14,058 bases of DNA from JBHOQX01 sp042408595 (GTDB lineage: Bacteria > Chloroflexota > Chloroflexia > Chloroflexales > Roseiflexaceae), in NCBI GenBank assembly GCA_042408595.1, contig JBHOQX010000042.1, forward strand, positions 1 to 14,058. The letters run 5' to 3'. Position 1 is the first letter of the stretch, and each line of letters begins with the position of its first letter. Made by a program: the position numbers and the translations under genes. Below the pieces are notes generated by a model. It searched no databases. It had not been told where the DNA came from and saw only the letters and a list, made by a program, of their open reading frames with translations. This document shows, one piece after another, positions 6,297 to 13,584 of this stretch.

Positions 6297-7742
6297 GTGA
6301 AACAGCAGCGGATGAAAGACATCGTGCTCATTGGCGCTGTGGCCGCCGTGCTGACGGCCTGCGGCGCGGGCGCGCAGAGCGCCGCCACCCTGCCTCCGGC
6401 GGCCCAGGCGCCGACGGCAACCATGCCGCTACCCACCCTCACCGCGCCGACGGCTGCGCCGACGACGGCAGCGTTCGATCTGGGCGTGAGCGGGATCGGC
6501 GAGGTCAAAGCAGCACAGGACGCCGACTTAGTGTTTCAGGTGCAGGGCACCGTGGCCGAGGTGAAGGTCAAGGAAGGCGATAGCGTCAAGCGAGGCGACC
6601 TGCTGGCCATCCTCGACACGCGCGGCTTCGACCAGCAGGTGCAGCAGGCCGCGGCGGCGGTCGCGAGCGCCAAAGCCACGCTGGCGAATGTCGACCAGGC
6701 GCCGCGCAGCGCTGATGCCGCGGCTGCGGCCGCCGCGGTGCGCCAGGCGCAGGCGGCGCTCGATGTGCTCAAGGCCGGGGCCAAGCCGCAGGATCTTCAG
6801 GCCGCGCAGGCGGCGGTCACGGCGGCGCAGGCGCAATTGCAGACCAACCGCGACAAACTCTCGCAGGCCAAGACGACCGCCGAGGCGCAGTTACAGCAGG
6901 CGACCGCCCAATTGACGCAGGCCCAGGCGACCTTCGCCCAGGCGAAGAGCGATTGGGACTATGTGCAGGAAACCGGCCGCAACCCAGCCAATCCGACAAC
7001 CATCAATCCACAGACGGGCAAACCGGTGGCCAATAAAGTGAACGACTCGCAGCGGGAACAGTATTACGCCGCGTTCGTGCGGGCGCAGGCGGCGCTCCGG
7101 GCTGCCGAGGAGGGGGTGCGGATCGCGCAGATCGCCTACGACACCGCGCGCCAGAACGAAGTGACGGGGATTCAGGCCGCCGAGCAGCAGGTGGTGCAGG
7201 CGCAGGCCACGCTCGACAAGCTCCAACTCCCGCCGGACAAGGACCGACTGGCGGCCGCCGAGGCGGCGCTGGCCCAGGCCCGGGCCAACCAGGCCAAACT
7301 GACCGGTACATCGCGCGAGGCGCAGGTGGCGCAGGCGCAGGCCGGGATCGCCCAGGCCGAGGCCGCGCTCAAGCAGGCGCAGATCAACCGCGAGCGCGCC
7401 GAGCTGCGCGCGCCGTTCGATGGCGTCGTAGCAGTCGTGAATATCGATCCGGGTGATCCGAGCACGACCCAGGGCCCGGCGATCAGGCTTGTTGATGTGA
7501 GCAGCCTGACGGTCGAAGTGCAGATCAGCGACACGGATATCGGCCGGGTATACCTCGGCCAAGCCGCCACGGTTGTGGCAGACGCCCTGCCCGACCGGAA
7601 GTTCAAGGGCAAGGTCAGCTTTATCTCGCCGACCGCGATCCAGAACGGGACGCTACGCAGCTACAAGGTGAAGATCGTGCCCGATACGATCGAGGGGCTG
7701 CGCGCCGGGATGAGCGTTCGGGTGCAGCTCGCAGCACCATAG
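6297..7742 (+). CDS. HlyD/AcrA-type membrane fusion lipoprotein of the RND pump
   Basis: This 481-residue protein is the periplasmic or extracytoplasmic adaptor of the pump. A short basic N-terminus and hydrophobic stretch end in the lipobox LTAC, with Cys22 as the likely lipidated residue, so it should be anchored to the outer face of the cytoplasmic membrane. A Pro/Thr/Ala linker (about 30-58) follows. The two halves of a biotinyl-lipoyl-like domain (66-110 and 366-385) are split by a long Gln/Ala-rich coiled-coil hairpin (about 113-365) interrupted by a polar insert (about 227-257). A beta-barrel domain (about 400-480) ends the protein. GTG at 6297 is preferred because GAGGAG (6283-6288) lies eight bases upstream; the in-frame GTG at 6288 overlaps that site. 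It is co-directional with the pump gene and probably in the same operon. Confidence 0.9.
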   Translation: MKQQRMKDIVLIGAVAAVLTACGAGAQSAATLPPAAQAPTATMPLPTLTAPTAAPTTAAFDLGVSGIGEVKAAQDADLVFQVQGTVAEVKVKEGDSVKRGDLLAILDTRGFDQQVQQAAAAVASAKATLANVDQAPRSADAAAAAAAVRQAQAALDVLKAGAKPQDLQAAQAAVTAAQAQLQTNRDKLSQAKTTAEAQLQQATAQLTQAQATFAQAKSDWDYVQETGRNPANPTTINPQTGKPVANKVNDSQREQYYAAFVRAQAALRAAEEGVRIAQIAYDTARQNEVTGIQAAEQQVVQAQATLDKLQLPPDKDRLAAAEAALAQARANQAKLTGTSREAQVAQAQAGIAQAEAALKQAQINRERAELRAPFDGVVAVVNIDPGDPSTTQGPAIRLVDVSSLTVEVQISDTDIGRVYLGQAATVVADALPDRKFKGKVSFISPTAIQNGTLRSYKVKIVPDTIEGLRAGMSVRVQLAAP

Positions 7743-7764
7743 CACCGTGTGTGTCGGGCTGCTG

Positions 7765-7801
7765 CACACCAGGAGCCGCCGTGCGAGCGGCTTCTGGTGT
7801 G
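7765..7801 (+). terminator. 15-bp hairpin downstream of the efflux operon
   Basis: Positions 7765-7779 pair with 7787-7801 (14 Watson-Crick pairs and one G:T) around a 7-nt loop, 22 bases after the adaptor stop codon. No T run follows. It is a probable transcript end or 3' stabilising structure for the RND operon. Confidence 0.55.
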
Positions 7802-7862
7802 TGAGCGCGCCGTTGACACCCCACCCCGTCTGTGCACGGCTCGCCGGCTTCCCGCATGGTAT

Positions 7863-7879
7863 TTGTGCGTTCCGCACAA
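7863..7879. promoter_or_regulatory. perfect 7-bp inverted repeat with 3-nt spacer
   Basis: TTGTGCG (7863-7869) and CGCACAA (7873-7879) are exact inverted copies, followed by CTTTT (7880-7884). It could be a short intrinsic terminator or an operator upstream of the acetyltransferase gene. The sequence does not decide between them. Confidence 0.4.
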
Positions 7880-8037
7880 CTTTTCGTGGCGCTATTCTAG
7901 GTGTTGTAACCATAGCCAGATCCGGCGGTGACCTACTACGCTGGTGCCATGGCGTGCCCGCCGCGCGTCGCCCCGTACTGGCGGGGTACGAGCGGGAGCG
8001 CGAAGCCCGTCCAGCCAGCGAACGTCACCGAGGTCCT

Positions 8038-8598
8038 ATGATCCGCGCCGAACCGCCCGCCGCCGAGTCCGTCGTTACGGTCACCACCACCTACCTGCAT
8101 CTTCCGTCGCGTGCTGCCTTCCGCCCGGCGTTTTTCGACTCAAAGGACCTGCTGCTCCTCCAATTGCGTAGCGTGTTGCCCGCATTCTACCGCTTCCTGT
8201 ACGGCGCGGTCGGGCGCGATTACCACTGGATCGACCGCAATAGCTGGTCGGATGAGCAACTGGCCGCCTACCTCGCCCGCCCGTCGGTGACACTGCTGGT
8301 GCTGTACGTCTGCGGCACGCCGGCCGGCTATATCGAGCTGAACGCCGACGCGGACGAACCTGGGACCGAGGTCGCCTACTTCGGCCTGATCCCGGCGTTT
8401 CACGGCCGCGGGCTCGGCAAGCACCTCCTGTCGGTCGGTGTCCAGCGCGCCTTCGACGATGGCGCCTCCCGGGTCTGGCTGCACACCTGCACGCTGGACG
8501 GGCCGTATGCGCTGGCCAACTACCAGGCGCGCGGCTTCGTGCCGTACCGCACCACCACCCACCATCAGCGGATCGCCGTTCCGGCCGTCGCGGCCTGA
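8038..8598 (+). CDS. GNAT-family N-acetyltransferase
   Basis: The 186-residue protein has a GNAT fold, transferring an acetyl group from acetyl-CoA to an unknown acceptor. Motif A is VAYFGLIPAFHGRGLGKHLL (112-131), with the pyrophosphate-binding GRGLGK loop. Motif B is around LANYQARGFVPYR (159-171). The preceding strand, VLYVCGTPAGYIEL (88-101), is also typical. The N-terminal 60 residues are less conserved. The ATG at 8038 is chosen for GAGG at 8030-8033, four bases upstream; earlier in-frame starts run through the hairpin region. Its 3' end overlaps the convergent glycosyltransferase gene by 34 bp. Family membership is sure; the substrate (small molecule, protein or antibiotic) is not. Confidence 0.88.
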   Translation: MIRAEPPAAESVVTVTTTYLHLPSRAAFRPAFFDSKDLLLLQLRSVLPAFYRFLYGAVGRDYHWIDRNSWSDEQLAAYLARPSVTLLVLYVCGTPAGYIELNADADEPGTEVAYFGLIPAFHGRGLGKHLLSVGVQRAFDDGASRVWLHTCTLDGPYALANYQARGFVPYRTTTHHQRIAVPAVAA

Positions 8599-9698
8599 GC
8601 CAGCGCCGCGTCGTAGCGCGGCGCCATGCAGGCCCAGTCGTACCGGGCGGCGGCGGCGCGCAGATCGGCGCGTGGCCGCCCCGCGGCCCCCGCCAGCGCC
8701 TGGCCGAGCTTCGCGACCAGCTCATCCTGGCTGTCGTACAGGCAGAGGTCGTGCAGTGCCGCCGGGATGACCTCCGGGTAGCTCAGCCGGCGCGGCGCGA
8801 TCGGCAGGCAGCCGCAGTACATCGCCTCGACCAGCGCGATCCCGAAGAACTCCTGGATCGCCGTGCTCACGACCACATCCGCCTGCCGTAGCAGCGCGGC
8901 GTAGGCTGCTGTGTCCGGCGCGTAGCCCCAGTGGAGCAGGCGCGGGGCGAAGCGCTCGCGTGCCGCGACGAACACCGGCGCGCCCGGATCGATATGCTCC
9001 CCCATCACGATCAGCCGGAACGCCGCGCCCCGCGCCTCCAGCGCCTCCAGCGCTGCGAAGAACGCCTCCGGCTGCTTGTCGTACTCCCAGCGGCTGTTCC
9101 AGAGGATCACCGGCGGGCCGGCGGGCCGCGGCGGGGCCGGCGCGGCGTCCAGCCGGGCCAGATCGATGCCCGGGTGCAGCACCTGGGCTTTCGCCGCGAT
9201 CCCCGCCAGCAGGTCGAGCTCCTGGTGGTCGTGGTAGCGGCCGACCAGCCCCGGCAGCGCGTCGAGAAACGCCCCCCGGTGAAACGCCGAATTGAAGAGC
9301 AGCGCGTCGGCCGCCAGCGCGCTGGTGTAGTTCGTCCAGGCGAAGCTCAGGTCGCGCTGGCGGCCCGGCGGCAGCGGGTAGGTGAGCTGGTTTTCGTGAA
9401 AGTAGACCGCCGCCGGCAGGCCGGCCGCCAGCTCGCCCGCCAGGCCGCGGAAGGTCGCCAGGTCGAGCAGGTCGGTCGTCAGCAGCAGGTCGAAGCGCTG
9501 GCGCGCGGGCGCACCGCTGGTGAGCGCCCATAACCGCCGCGCGAACGTCACCGCTGCGCCGCGCATCCGCCAGCGCCAGCCCCCGGCGGCCGAGAGCGTT
9601 AGCAACGTGATCGCGTGCCGGCTGTGGCGCGCCAGCCCCTCCGCGACCGCGGCATGCGAGCCGCTATGAAACGGATTGAGGAACAGCACCCGCATCAT
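8565..9698 (-). CDS. DUF3524 glycosyltransferase, tRNA-queuosine mannosyltransferase (QTMAN/GTDC1)-like
   Basis: The 377-residue GT-B protein matches the family whose animal member GTDC1/QTMAN transfers mannose from GDP-mannose to the queuosine of tRNA-Asp. The N-terminal DUF3524 signatures are clear: NPFHSGSHAAVAEGLARHSRH (8-28), WRWRMRGAA (41-49), DLLLTTDLLDLATF (70-83), YFHENQLTYPLP (99-110) and NYTSALAADALLFNSAFHRGAFLDALP (123-149). The C-terminal Rossmann half carries LWNSRWEYDKQP (199-210) and the GT4 donor-site motif QEFFGIALVEAM (282-293), with Glu283 and Glu291 as the E-x7-E pair. ATG at 9698 or the adjacent ATG at 9695 may start the protein. Neither has a ribosome site, and a TACGAT box lies five bases upstream, so the message may be leaderless. 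No queuosine biosynthesis gene is in the window, so tRNA as acceptor is inferred from the family. Confidence 0.87.
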   Translation of the reverse strand: MMRVLFLNPFHSGSHAAVAEGLARHSRHAITLLTLSAAGGWRWRMRGAAVTFARRLWALTSGAPARQRFDLLLTTDLLDLATFRGLAGELAAGLPAAVYFHENQLTYPLPPGRQRDLSFAWTNYTSALAADALLFNSAFHRGAFLDALPGLVGRYHDHQELDLLAGIAAKAQVLHPGIDLARLDAAPAPPRPAGPPVILWNSRWEYDKQPEAFFAALEALEARGAAFRLIVMGEHIDPGAPVFVAARERFAPRLLHWGYAPDTAAYAALLRQADVVVSTAIQEFFGIALVEAMYCGCLPIAPRRLSYPEVIPAALHDLCLYDSQDELVAKLGQALAGAAGRPRADLRAAAARYDWACMAPRYDAALAQAATAGTAIR

Positions 9699-9703
9699 CG
9701 GCT

Positions 9704-9731
9704 ATCGTACCACAGCGTAAGCAAACAGTAA
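9704..9731 (-). promoter_or_regulatory. possible promoter of the glycosyltransferase gene
   Basis: On the minus strand TACGAT (9709-9704) resembles a -10 box. The best -35 is TTACTG (9731-9726), 16 bp away and weak. Transcription would begin at or next to the ATG at 9698, giving a leaderless mRNA. Confidence 0.35.
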
Positions 9732-9741
9732 TTTGCGTCGG

Positions 9742-9771
9742 TTGTTGCGGCATAACGGGCGGTGGTACGAT
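9742..9771 (+). promoter_or_regulatory. possible promoter of the NACHT-HEAT / response regulator operon
   Basis: TTGTTG (9742-9747) and TACGAT (9766-9771) are separated by 18 bp, with a GTGG extension before the -10. The predicted start is about 27 nt before the ATG at 9805. Each box matches only partly. Confidence 0.4.
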
Positions 9772-9804
9772 TCCCCGTGGCACTCCGTACCCCGCGAGGT
9801 CGCC

Positions 9805-12800
9805 ATGGTCGGACTGAACGTCGTTCGCCACTTCCTGCAGCAGTACGACCTGCGCACGCATCGCCGCGCGATCGGCGCGGCGCTCGGCGGCAGCCTCCTC
9901 TGGCGGCTGCACACCGCGATCGCCGGCCTCCCCGTCCCGCTGGTCACCTTGGATGGCACGTCCACGACTCTCGACGCCGCCACCGGCCGCGCCACCCGGC
10001 TGACGGTCGCCGGGCCGCCCGGCAGCGGCCGCCGCCTGGCGCTGGAGCAGCGCGCCGCCCGCTGGGCCTGGTCGCACGCCGACGCCCCACGCACGCTCCT
10101 GCTCGCCCTGCCGGAGATCGACCGTGGCCATGCGTCGCCGGAAGCGCTGGTAGCGGCGCAGATCGCCGTGCTCGGGCGCGGCGCCCGTCCCGCGCCACTC
10201 GCGCGGGAAGCGGACCTGCGCCTGGCGCCCTGGGCCGGCCTGAGCGGCTGGGAGCTGCTGCTGCACGGCTGGGACGAGCTTCCGCCACCCCGCCGCGCCG
10301 CGTGGCGCAGCGCACTGACCGCCGCCGACGCTCCGTGGGCCCAGGCCCGCCTGATCGTCGCCCTGCCGGAGGACGAGCCGCCCTGGCCCAGCTACCTGCC
10401 GCTCACCGTCGCCGCGCCCGGCCCGGCGCTGATCGACGACTGGCTGGCGCACCTCGCCCCCGAGCCAGCCAGGGCGGCGCTGCGCGACGCGCTCCAGCCC
10501 GGCGGCCCCCTCGCGACGGCCGCCCGCCTGGCGGATGTCGCGCTGCTGGCATGGGTCGCCCCGCGTGCCGGCCTGCCCGCCAGCCGCGCCGAGTTGTACG
10601 AGCGCTTCCTTGGCCTGCTGGGCGCCCCGGGCGCCGCGCCGCGCGCCGTAGCCGACACCCCGTTGCTGACCGCCTACCGCCTGGCGCGGCACGGCGCTCC
10701 CCTGGCGGAGATCGCCCCGCCGCTGCGCCGTGAGGTCGCCCGCTTCGCCGCCGCGCTCGCGCCCGACCTGGCGCCGCTGCTGGAGCAACTGCTGCCCGTG
10801 CCCCCGGCACACGCCGACGATCTGGAACAAGAACGGCCCGACGCTATCCGCGCGCCTTCCATGCCCGCCGCGGCCGAAGCCCAGGATCAGCCCCAGTCGA
10901 CGTTGGTGGCGCGCTGGCGCCCCGAGGATGTGTTGACCGCCGCCGCCTGCCTGCTGGAACACCCCGCGCCGCCGCCCGCCTGGGTGCTGCGGATCGCCGC
11001 CGGGCTGGCGCACCGGGCCGATACCGGGCCGGCGGGCGATCTGCTGGCGCACCTGGAGCCGCGCCTCTCTGCCGCCCTTGGCCGGCTGGCACAGGACGAG
11101 CCGTCTGGCGGGGCGATTCTGCGCCTGCTGCGCGCGCTCCCCGCTCCCATGGCCGAGCGGCTCGCCGGGGGGCTGCTGGCCGCGGAGGAAACCGCCGGGC
11201 CACTCGGCTGGGCCCTGGCCGACCGGCTGGCCGGCAGCCCGCCCGACCCCGCGCTCCCGCCCGCGCGCCGTGCCTACCTGGCGGCGCTGGCCGGGCCGGC
11301 GGGGCGCGCATTCCTGGCCTCGACGGAGGGGGTCGCGGCGCTGCGCGCCCTGGCCGACTCGGAGGCCGGGGCGGCGCGCCGGCTGCGTGTGGCCGGGGAG
11401 GTGCTGGCCGATAGCCACCTGCCGCCGGCGCCGCGCGTCGTGGCGGTGGGGCTGCTGGCCGAGGCAACGGGGCCCGAGGCGCTGGCGCTGCTGGCCCGCC
11501 ACAGCGCCGATCCCCACCCGGCCGTGCGCGCGGCGGCGCTCGACCGATTGGCGGCCGCCGCGCCGCAACGGGCGCTGGACGCCCTGCGCGCCACGGTGCT
11601 CGACCGGCAGGCCGGCGCCGACGCGCGGCTCGACGCCGTGCGCCGGCTGACGGCCGGCTCCGCTGCCGCCGGCGACACTCTGGTGGCCTGCGCCGCCGAT
11701 GCCGCCGCCCCGCTCGCGGCGCGCCTGCTGGCGCTGCGCGGCCTGAGCGAGGCGCCGCTGCTCGACCTGCTGCACGACCCCGCTGGCGAGCCGATCGTGC
11801 GGGCCGGCGCGGCACGGCGGCTTGCTGCGCTGGGAGGACGCGCCGGGCGGCTGGACATGCTGGTGCTGCTCGACTCGCCGACGCTGCCGCCCGTGCTGGC
11901 CGGGGCGCTCTGCGCGGCGCTGGGCGCCAGCGGCGACCGGGCAGCGCTCGCGCCCCTGCTGGGCGTGCTGGAGCGCGCCGCCGCGGATGTCGACCTGACG
12001 CTGGCCGCCATCGACGCGCTCGGGCGGCTGGGCGACATGGCCACGGCGGCGCTCGGCCCGTTGTTGGGCAGCGGGGCGCAGGCACGGCTGACCACGGCGA
12101 TCGGGCCGTTCGACCCGCAGCGCCCGGCGCAGGAGTGCCTGGCGGCGGGCGCGCTGCCGCCCCCGCTGGCGGCGCGGCTGGCGCGGGCGCTGGCGGGCAG
12201 CGCCACCATCGCCGACCCACCGACAAGCCTGGGCGAGTTCGTCGCGCGCGAGGCAGACGCCATCCGCGCCGCTGCTGCCAGGGCGCTGGCGCGGATCGGC
12301 GGCGCCGGCGCGGCCACCAGCCTCGCCGAGGCGCTTCGCAGCGGCGAGACCGGCGGCGCGGCGGCGGCGCTGGTCGAGGCGCTGGCCGCGCTGAGCCTGC
12401 GCGACGGCCCGGACACGCTGGCAACCCTGCTCCACGACCCGGCGCTCGACCCGCTGGTGCGCTGGCGCGTGGCTGAGCGCCTGGCCGCCCACCCGGAGAG
12501 CACGCGGGCGCTGCTGCGCGGCCTGGAGGATAGCCGGCTCGATCCCTTCACCCGTGGCGCGCTGGCGGAAGGGCTGGGGCAGCGCGGCGCGGCGGCGGCC
12601 ATGGCGCTACGGCGGGTGGCCGGCGATTCGCGCGAGGATGAGCACCTGCGGGGCCAGGCGCTGCGGGCGCTCGGGCGGCTGGGCGGCCCGGTGGCCGAGG
12701 CGGCCCTGCTGGCGATCGCCGGCGCCACGCATGAGCCGCCCGACCTGCGTGGGGTGGCGGCCGAGAGTCTGCCGGCGGCGCTCGCTGCTGAAAGCCGGGC

Positions 12801-13584
12801 CGCGCTCCGGGCGCTGCTCCATGGCGAGCGACCGGCCATGCCGCTGGCCCGCGGCGCGCTGCGGGCGCTCGGGCGCGCCGGCGACCGCGAGGCGCTGCCG
12901 CTGCTGCTGCGCTACTGCCAGGACGGCGATCGAGCGGTCGCCACCGCCGCGATCGACGCGATGGCCCAGATCGGCGACCCGATTGTGACACCGGTGCTGG
13001 TGCGGCTGGCGCACGACCCGCACCGCGATCCGGCGGCGCGATTGCAGGCGGCCGGCGCCCTCCTGCGCCTCGGCGGCCAGGAGCATCGCCCCCTCATCCG
13101 CGCCGCGCTGGAGGGCGGGACGCTGCCGCTCCGGCTCCAGGCGCTGGAGCATCTGCTCGACAGCGCGCCGGCCCGCGGCGAGGTCCAGGCGATGCTAGCG
13201 GACGTTCGTCTGCCGCTGCCGCTACGGCTCCGGCTGTTCGCATACTGCGCTGCGGAGCGCGACAACGCGCCGGCGCTGCGCCAGGTGCTGGAGAACCTGG
13301 CCGATGACCCGGACCTGCGCGGGCGCGCCGCGGAAGTGTTGCGTGCGTGGGGCTGCGCCCCGGTTGAAACGCTGCTGGACATCGCCCGCGCCGCCGCGCC
13401 GCCGGATGGGCTGCGGCTGCGCTGCGTCGCCGCGCTCGGCGCGCTCGGCGGCGATGCGGCCATGCTGGCGCTGAGCCGGCTCGCAATCGAAGACACGGCG
13501 CCGGCGATGGTGCGTGAGGAAGCGGCGGGCGCGCTGCTGCGGCTCCTCGCGCCGATCGAGGAGATCGAGGAAGAGGTGGCCTGA
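9805..13584 (+). CDS. NACHT-like (degenerate STAND NTPase) HEAT-repeat protein
   Basis: The 1259-residue protein has a diverged NACHT NTPase module and a HEAT array. Residues 67-77 (TVAGPPGSGRR) sit where Walker A would be, with Arg for the catalytic Lys. ELLLHGWDELPPPRRAAW (150-167) matches the NACHT Walker B region, with His for the first Asp but the later Asp-Glu kept. PLATAARLADVALLAW then LPASRAELYERFLGLL (235-272) resembles the post-NACHT helical segment. From about 370 to 1245 helical pairs repeat, for example at 572-620, 817-845 and 1046-1072, and the protein ends in an acidic tail. There is no signal peptide or membrane span. The ATG at 9805 has GAGG (9796-9799) five bases upstream; an upstream TTG is less likely. 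The stop overlaps the next gene's ATG. Family members bind partners through repeats and act as signalling or defence switches. The role here is unknown. Confidence 0.75.
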   Translation: MVGLNVVRHFLQQYDLRTHRRAIGAALGGSLLWRLHTAIAGLPVPLVTLDGTSTTLDAATGRATRLTVAGPPGSGRRLALEQRAARWAWSHADAPRTLLLALPEIDRGHASPEALVAAQIAVLGRGARPAPLAREADLRLAPWAGLSGWELLLHGWDELPPPRRAAWRSALTAADAPWAQARLIVALPEDEPPWPSYLPLTVAAPGPALIDDWLAHLAPEPARAALRDALQPGGPLATAARLADVALLAWVAPRAGLPASRAELYERFLGLLGAPGAAPRAVADTPLLTAYRLARHGAPLAEIAPPLRREVARFAAALAPDLAPLLEQLLPVPPAHADDLEQERPDAIRAPSMPAAAEAQDQPQSTLVARWRPEDVLTAAACLLEHPAPPPAWVLRIAAGLAHRADTGPAGDLLAHLEPRLSAALGRLAQDEPSGGAILRLLRALPAPMAERLAGGLLAAEETAGPLGWALADRLAGSPPDPALPPARRAYLAALAGPAGRAFLASTEGVAALRALADSEAGAARRLRVAGEVLADSHLPPAPRVVAVGLLAEATGPEALALLARHSADPHPAVRAAALDRLAAAAPQRALDALRATVLDRQAGADARLDAVRRLTAGSAAAGDTLVACAADAAAPLAARLLALRGLSEAPLLDLLHDPAGEPIVRAGAARRLAALGGRAGRLDMLVLLDSPTLPPVLAGALCAALGASGDRAALAPLLGVLERAAADVDLTLAAIDALGRLGDMATAALGPLLGSGAQARLTTAIGPFDPQRPAQECLAAGALPPPLAARLARALAGSATIADPPTSLGEFVAREADAIRAAAARALARIGGAGAATSLAEALRSGETGGAAAALVEALAALSLRDGPDTLATLLHDPALDPLVRWRVAERLAAHPESTRALLRGLEDSRLDPFTRGALAEGLGQRGAAAAMALRRVAGDSREDEHLRGQALRALGRLGGPVAEAALLAIAGATHEPPDLRGVAAESLPAALAAESRAALRALLHGERPAMPLARGALRALGRAGDREALPLLLRYCQDGDRAVATAAIDAMAQIGDPIVTPVLVRLAHDPHRDPAARLQAAGALLRLGGQEHRPLIRAALEGGTLPLRLQALEHLLDSAPARGEVQAMLADVRLPLPLRLRLFAYCAAERDNAPALRQVLENLADDPDLRGRAAEVLRAWGCAPVETLLDIARAAAPPDGLRLRCVAALGALGGDAAMLALSRLAIEDTAPAMVREEAAGALLRLLAPIEEIEEEVA

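Larger units (their letters stand above)
7743..8037. other. 295-bp intergenic region without a supported gene
   Basis: The acetyltransferase frame is open upstream to 7747, but it runs through the hairpin at 7765-7801 and has no ribosome site there, so no coding is assigned. The region holds two inverted repeats (listed separately) and a small CCCCG/CGGGG stem (7971-7975, 7982-7986). TATTCT at 7893-7898 is -10-like but lacks a credible -35. Confidence 0.6.
9704..9771. repeat. 10-bp inverted repeat in the divergent intergenic region
   Basis: ATCGTACCAC at 9704-9713 and GTGGTACGAT at 9762-9771 are exact inverted copies 48 bp apart. Each copy contains the -10-like TACGAT on the strand reading toward its own gene. 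A shared regulator site or simply matched promoters are both possible. Confidence 0.5.

Noticed and set aside
9664..12492. 942-codon open frame antisense to the NACHT-HEAT gene, and similar long frames at 10844-12424 and 11274-12839 (minus)
   Set aside because: They are low-complexity Arg/Gly/Ala/Pro or Ser/Ala translations with no domain. The longest also runs into the start of the glycosyltransferase gene. They are shadow frames of the HEAT-repeat gene.
12658..12879. Near-identical nucleotide repeats such as GCGCTGCGGGCGCTCGGGCG at about 12660 and 12857
   Set aside because: They encode the same Ala-Leu-Arg-Ala-Leu-Gly-Arg helix of successive HEAT units and reflect protein repeat and codon bias, not a separate DNA element.
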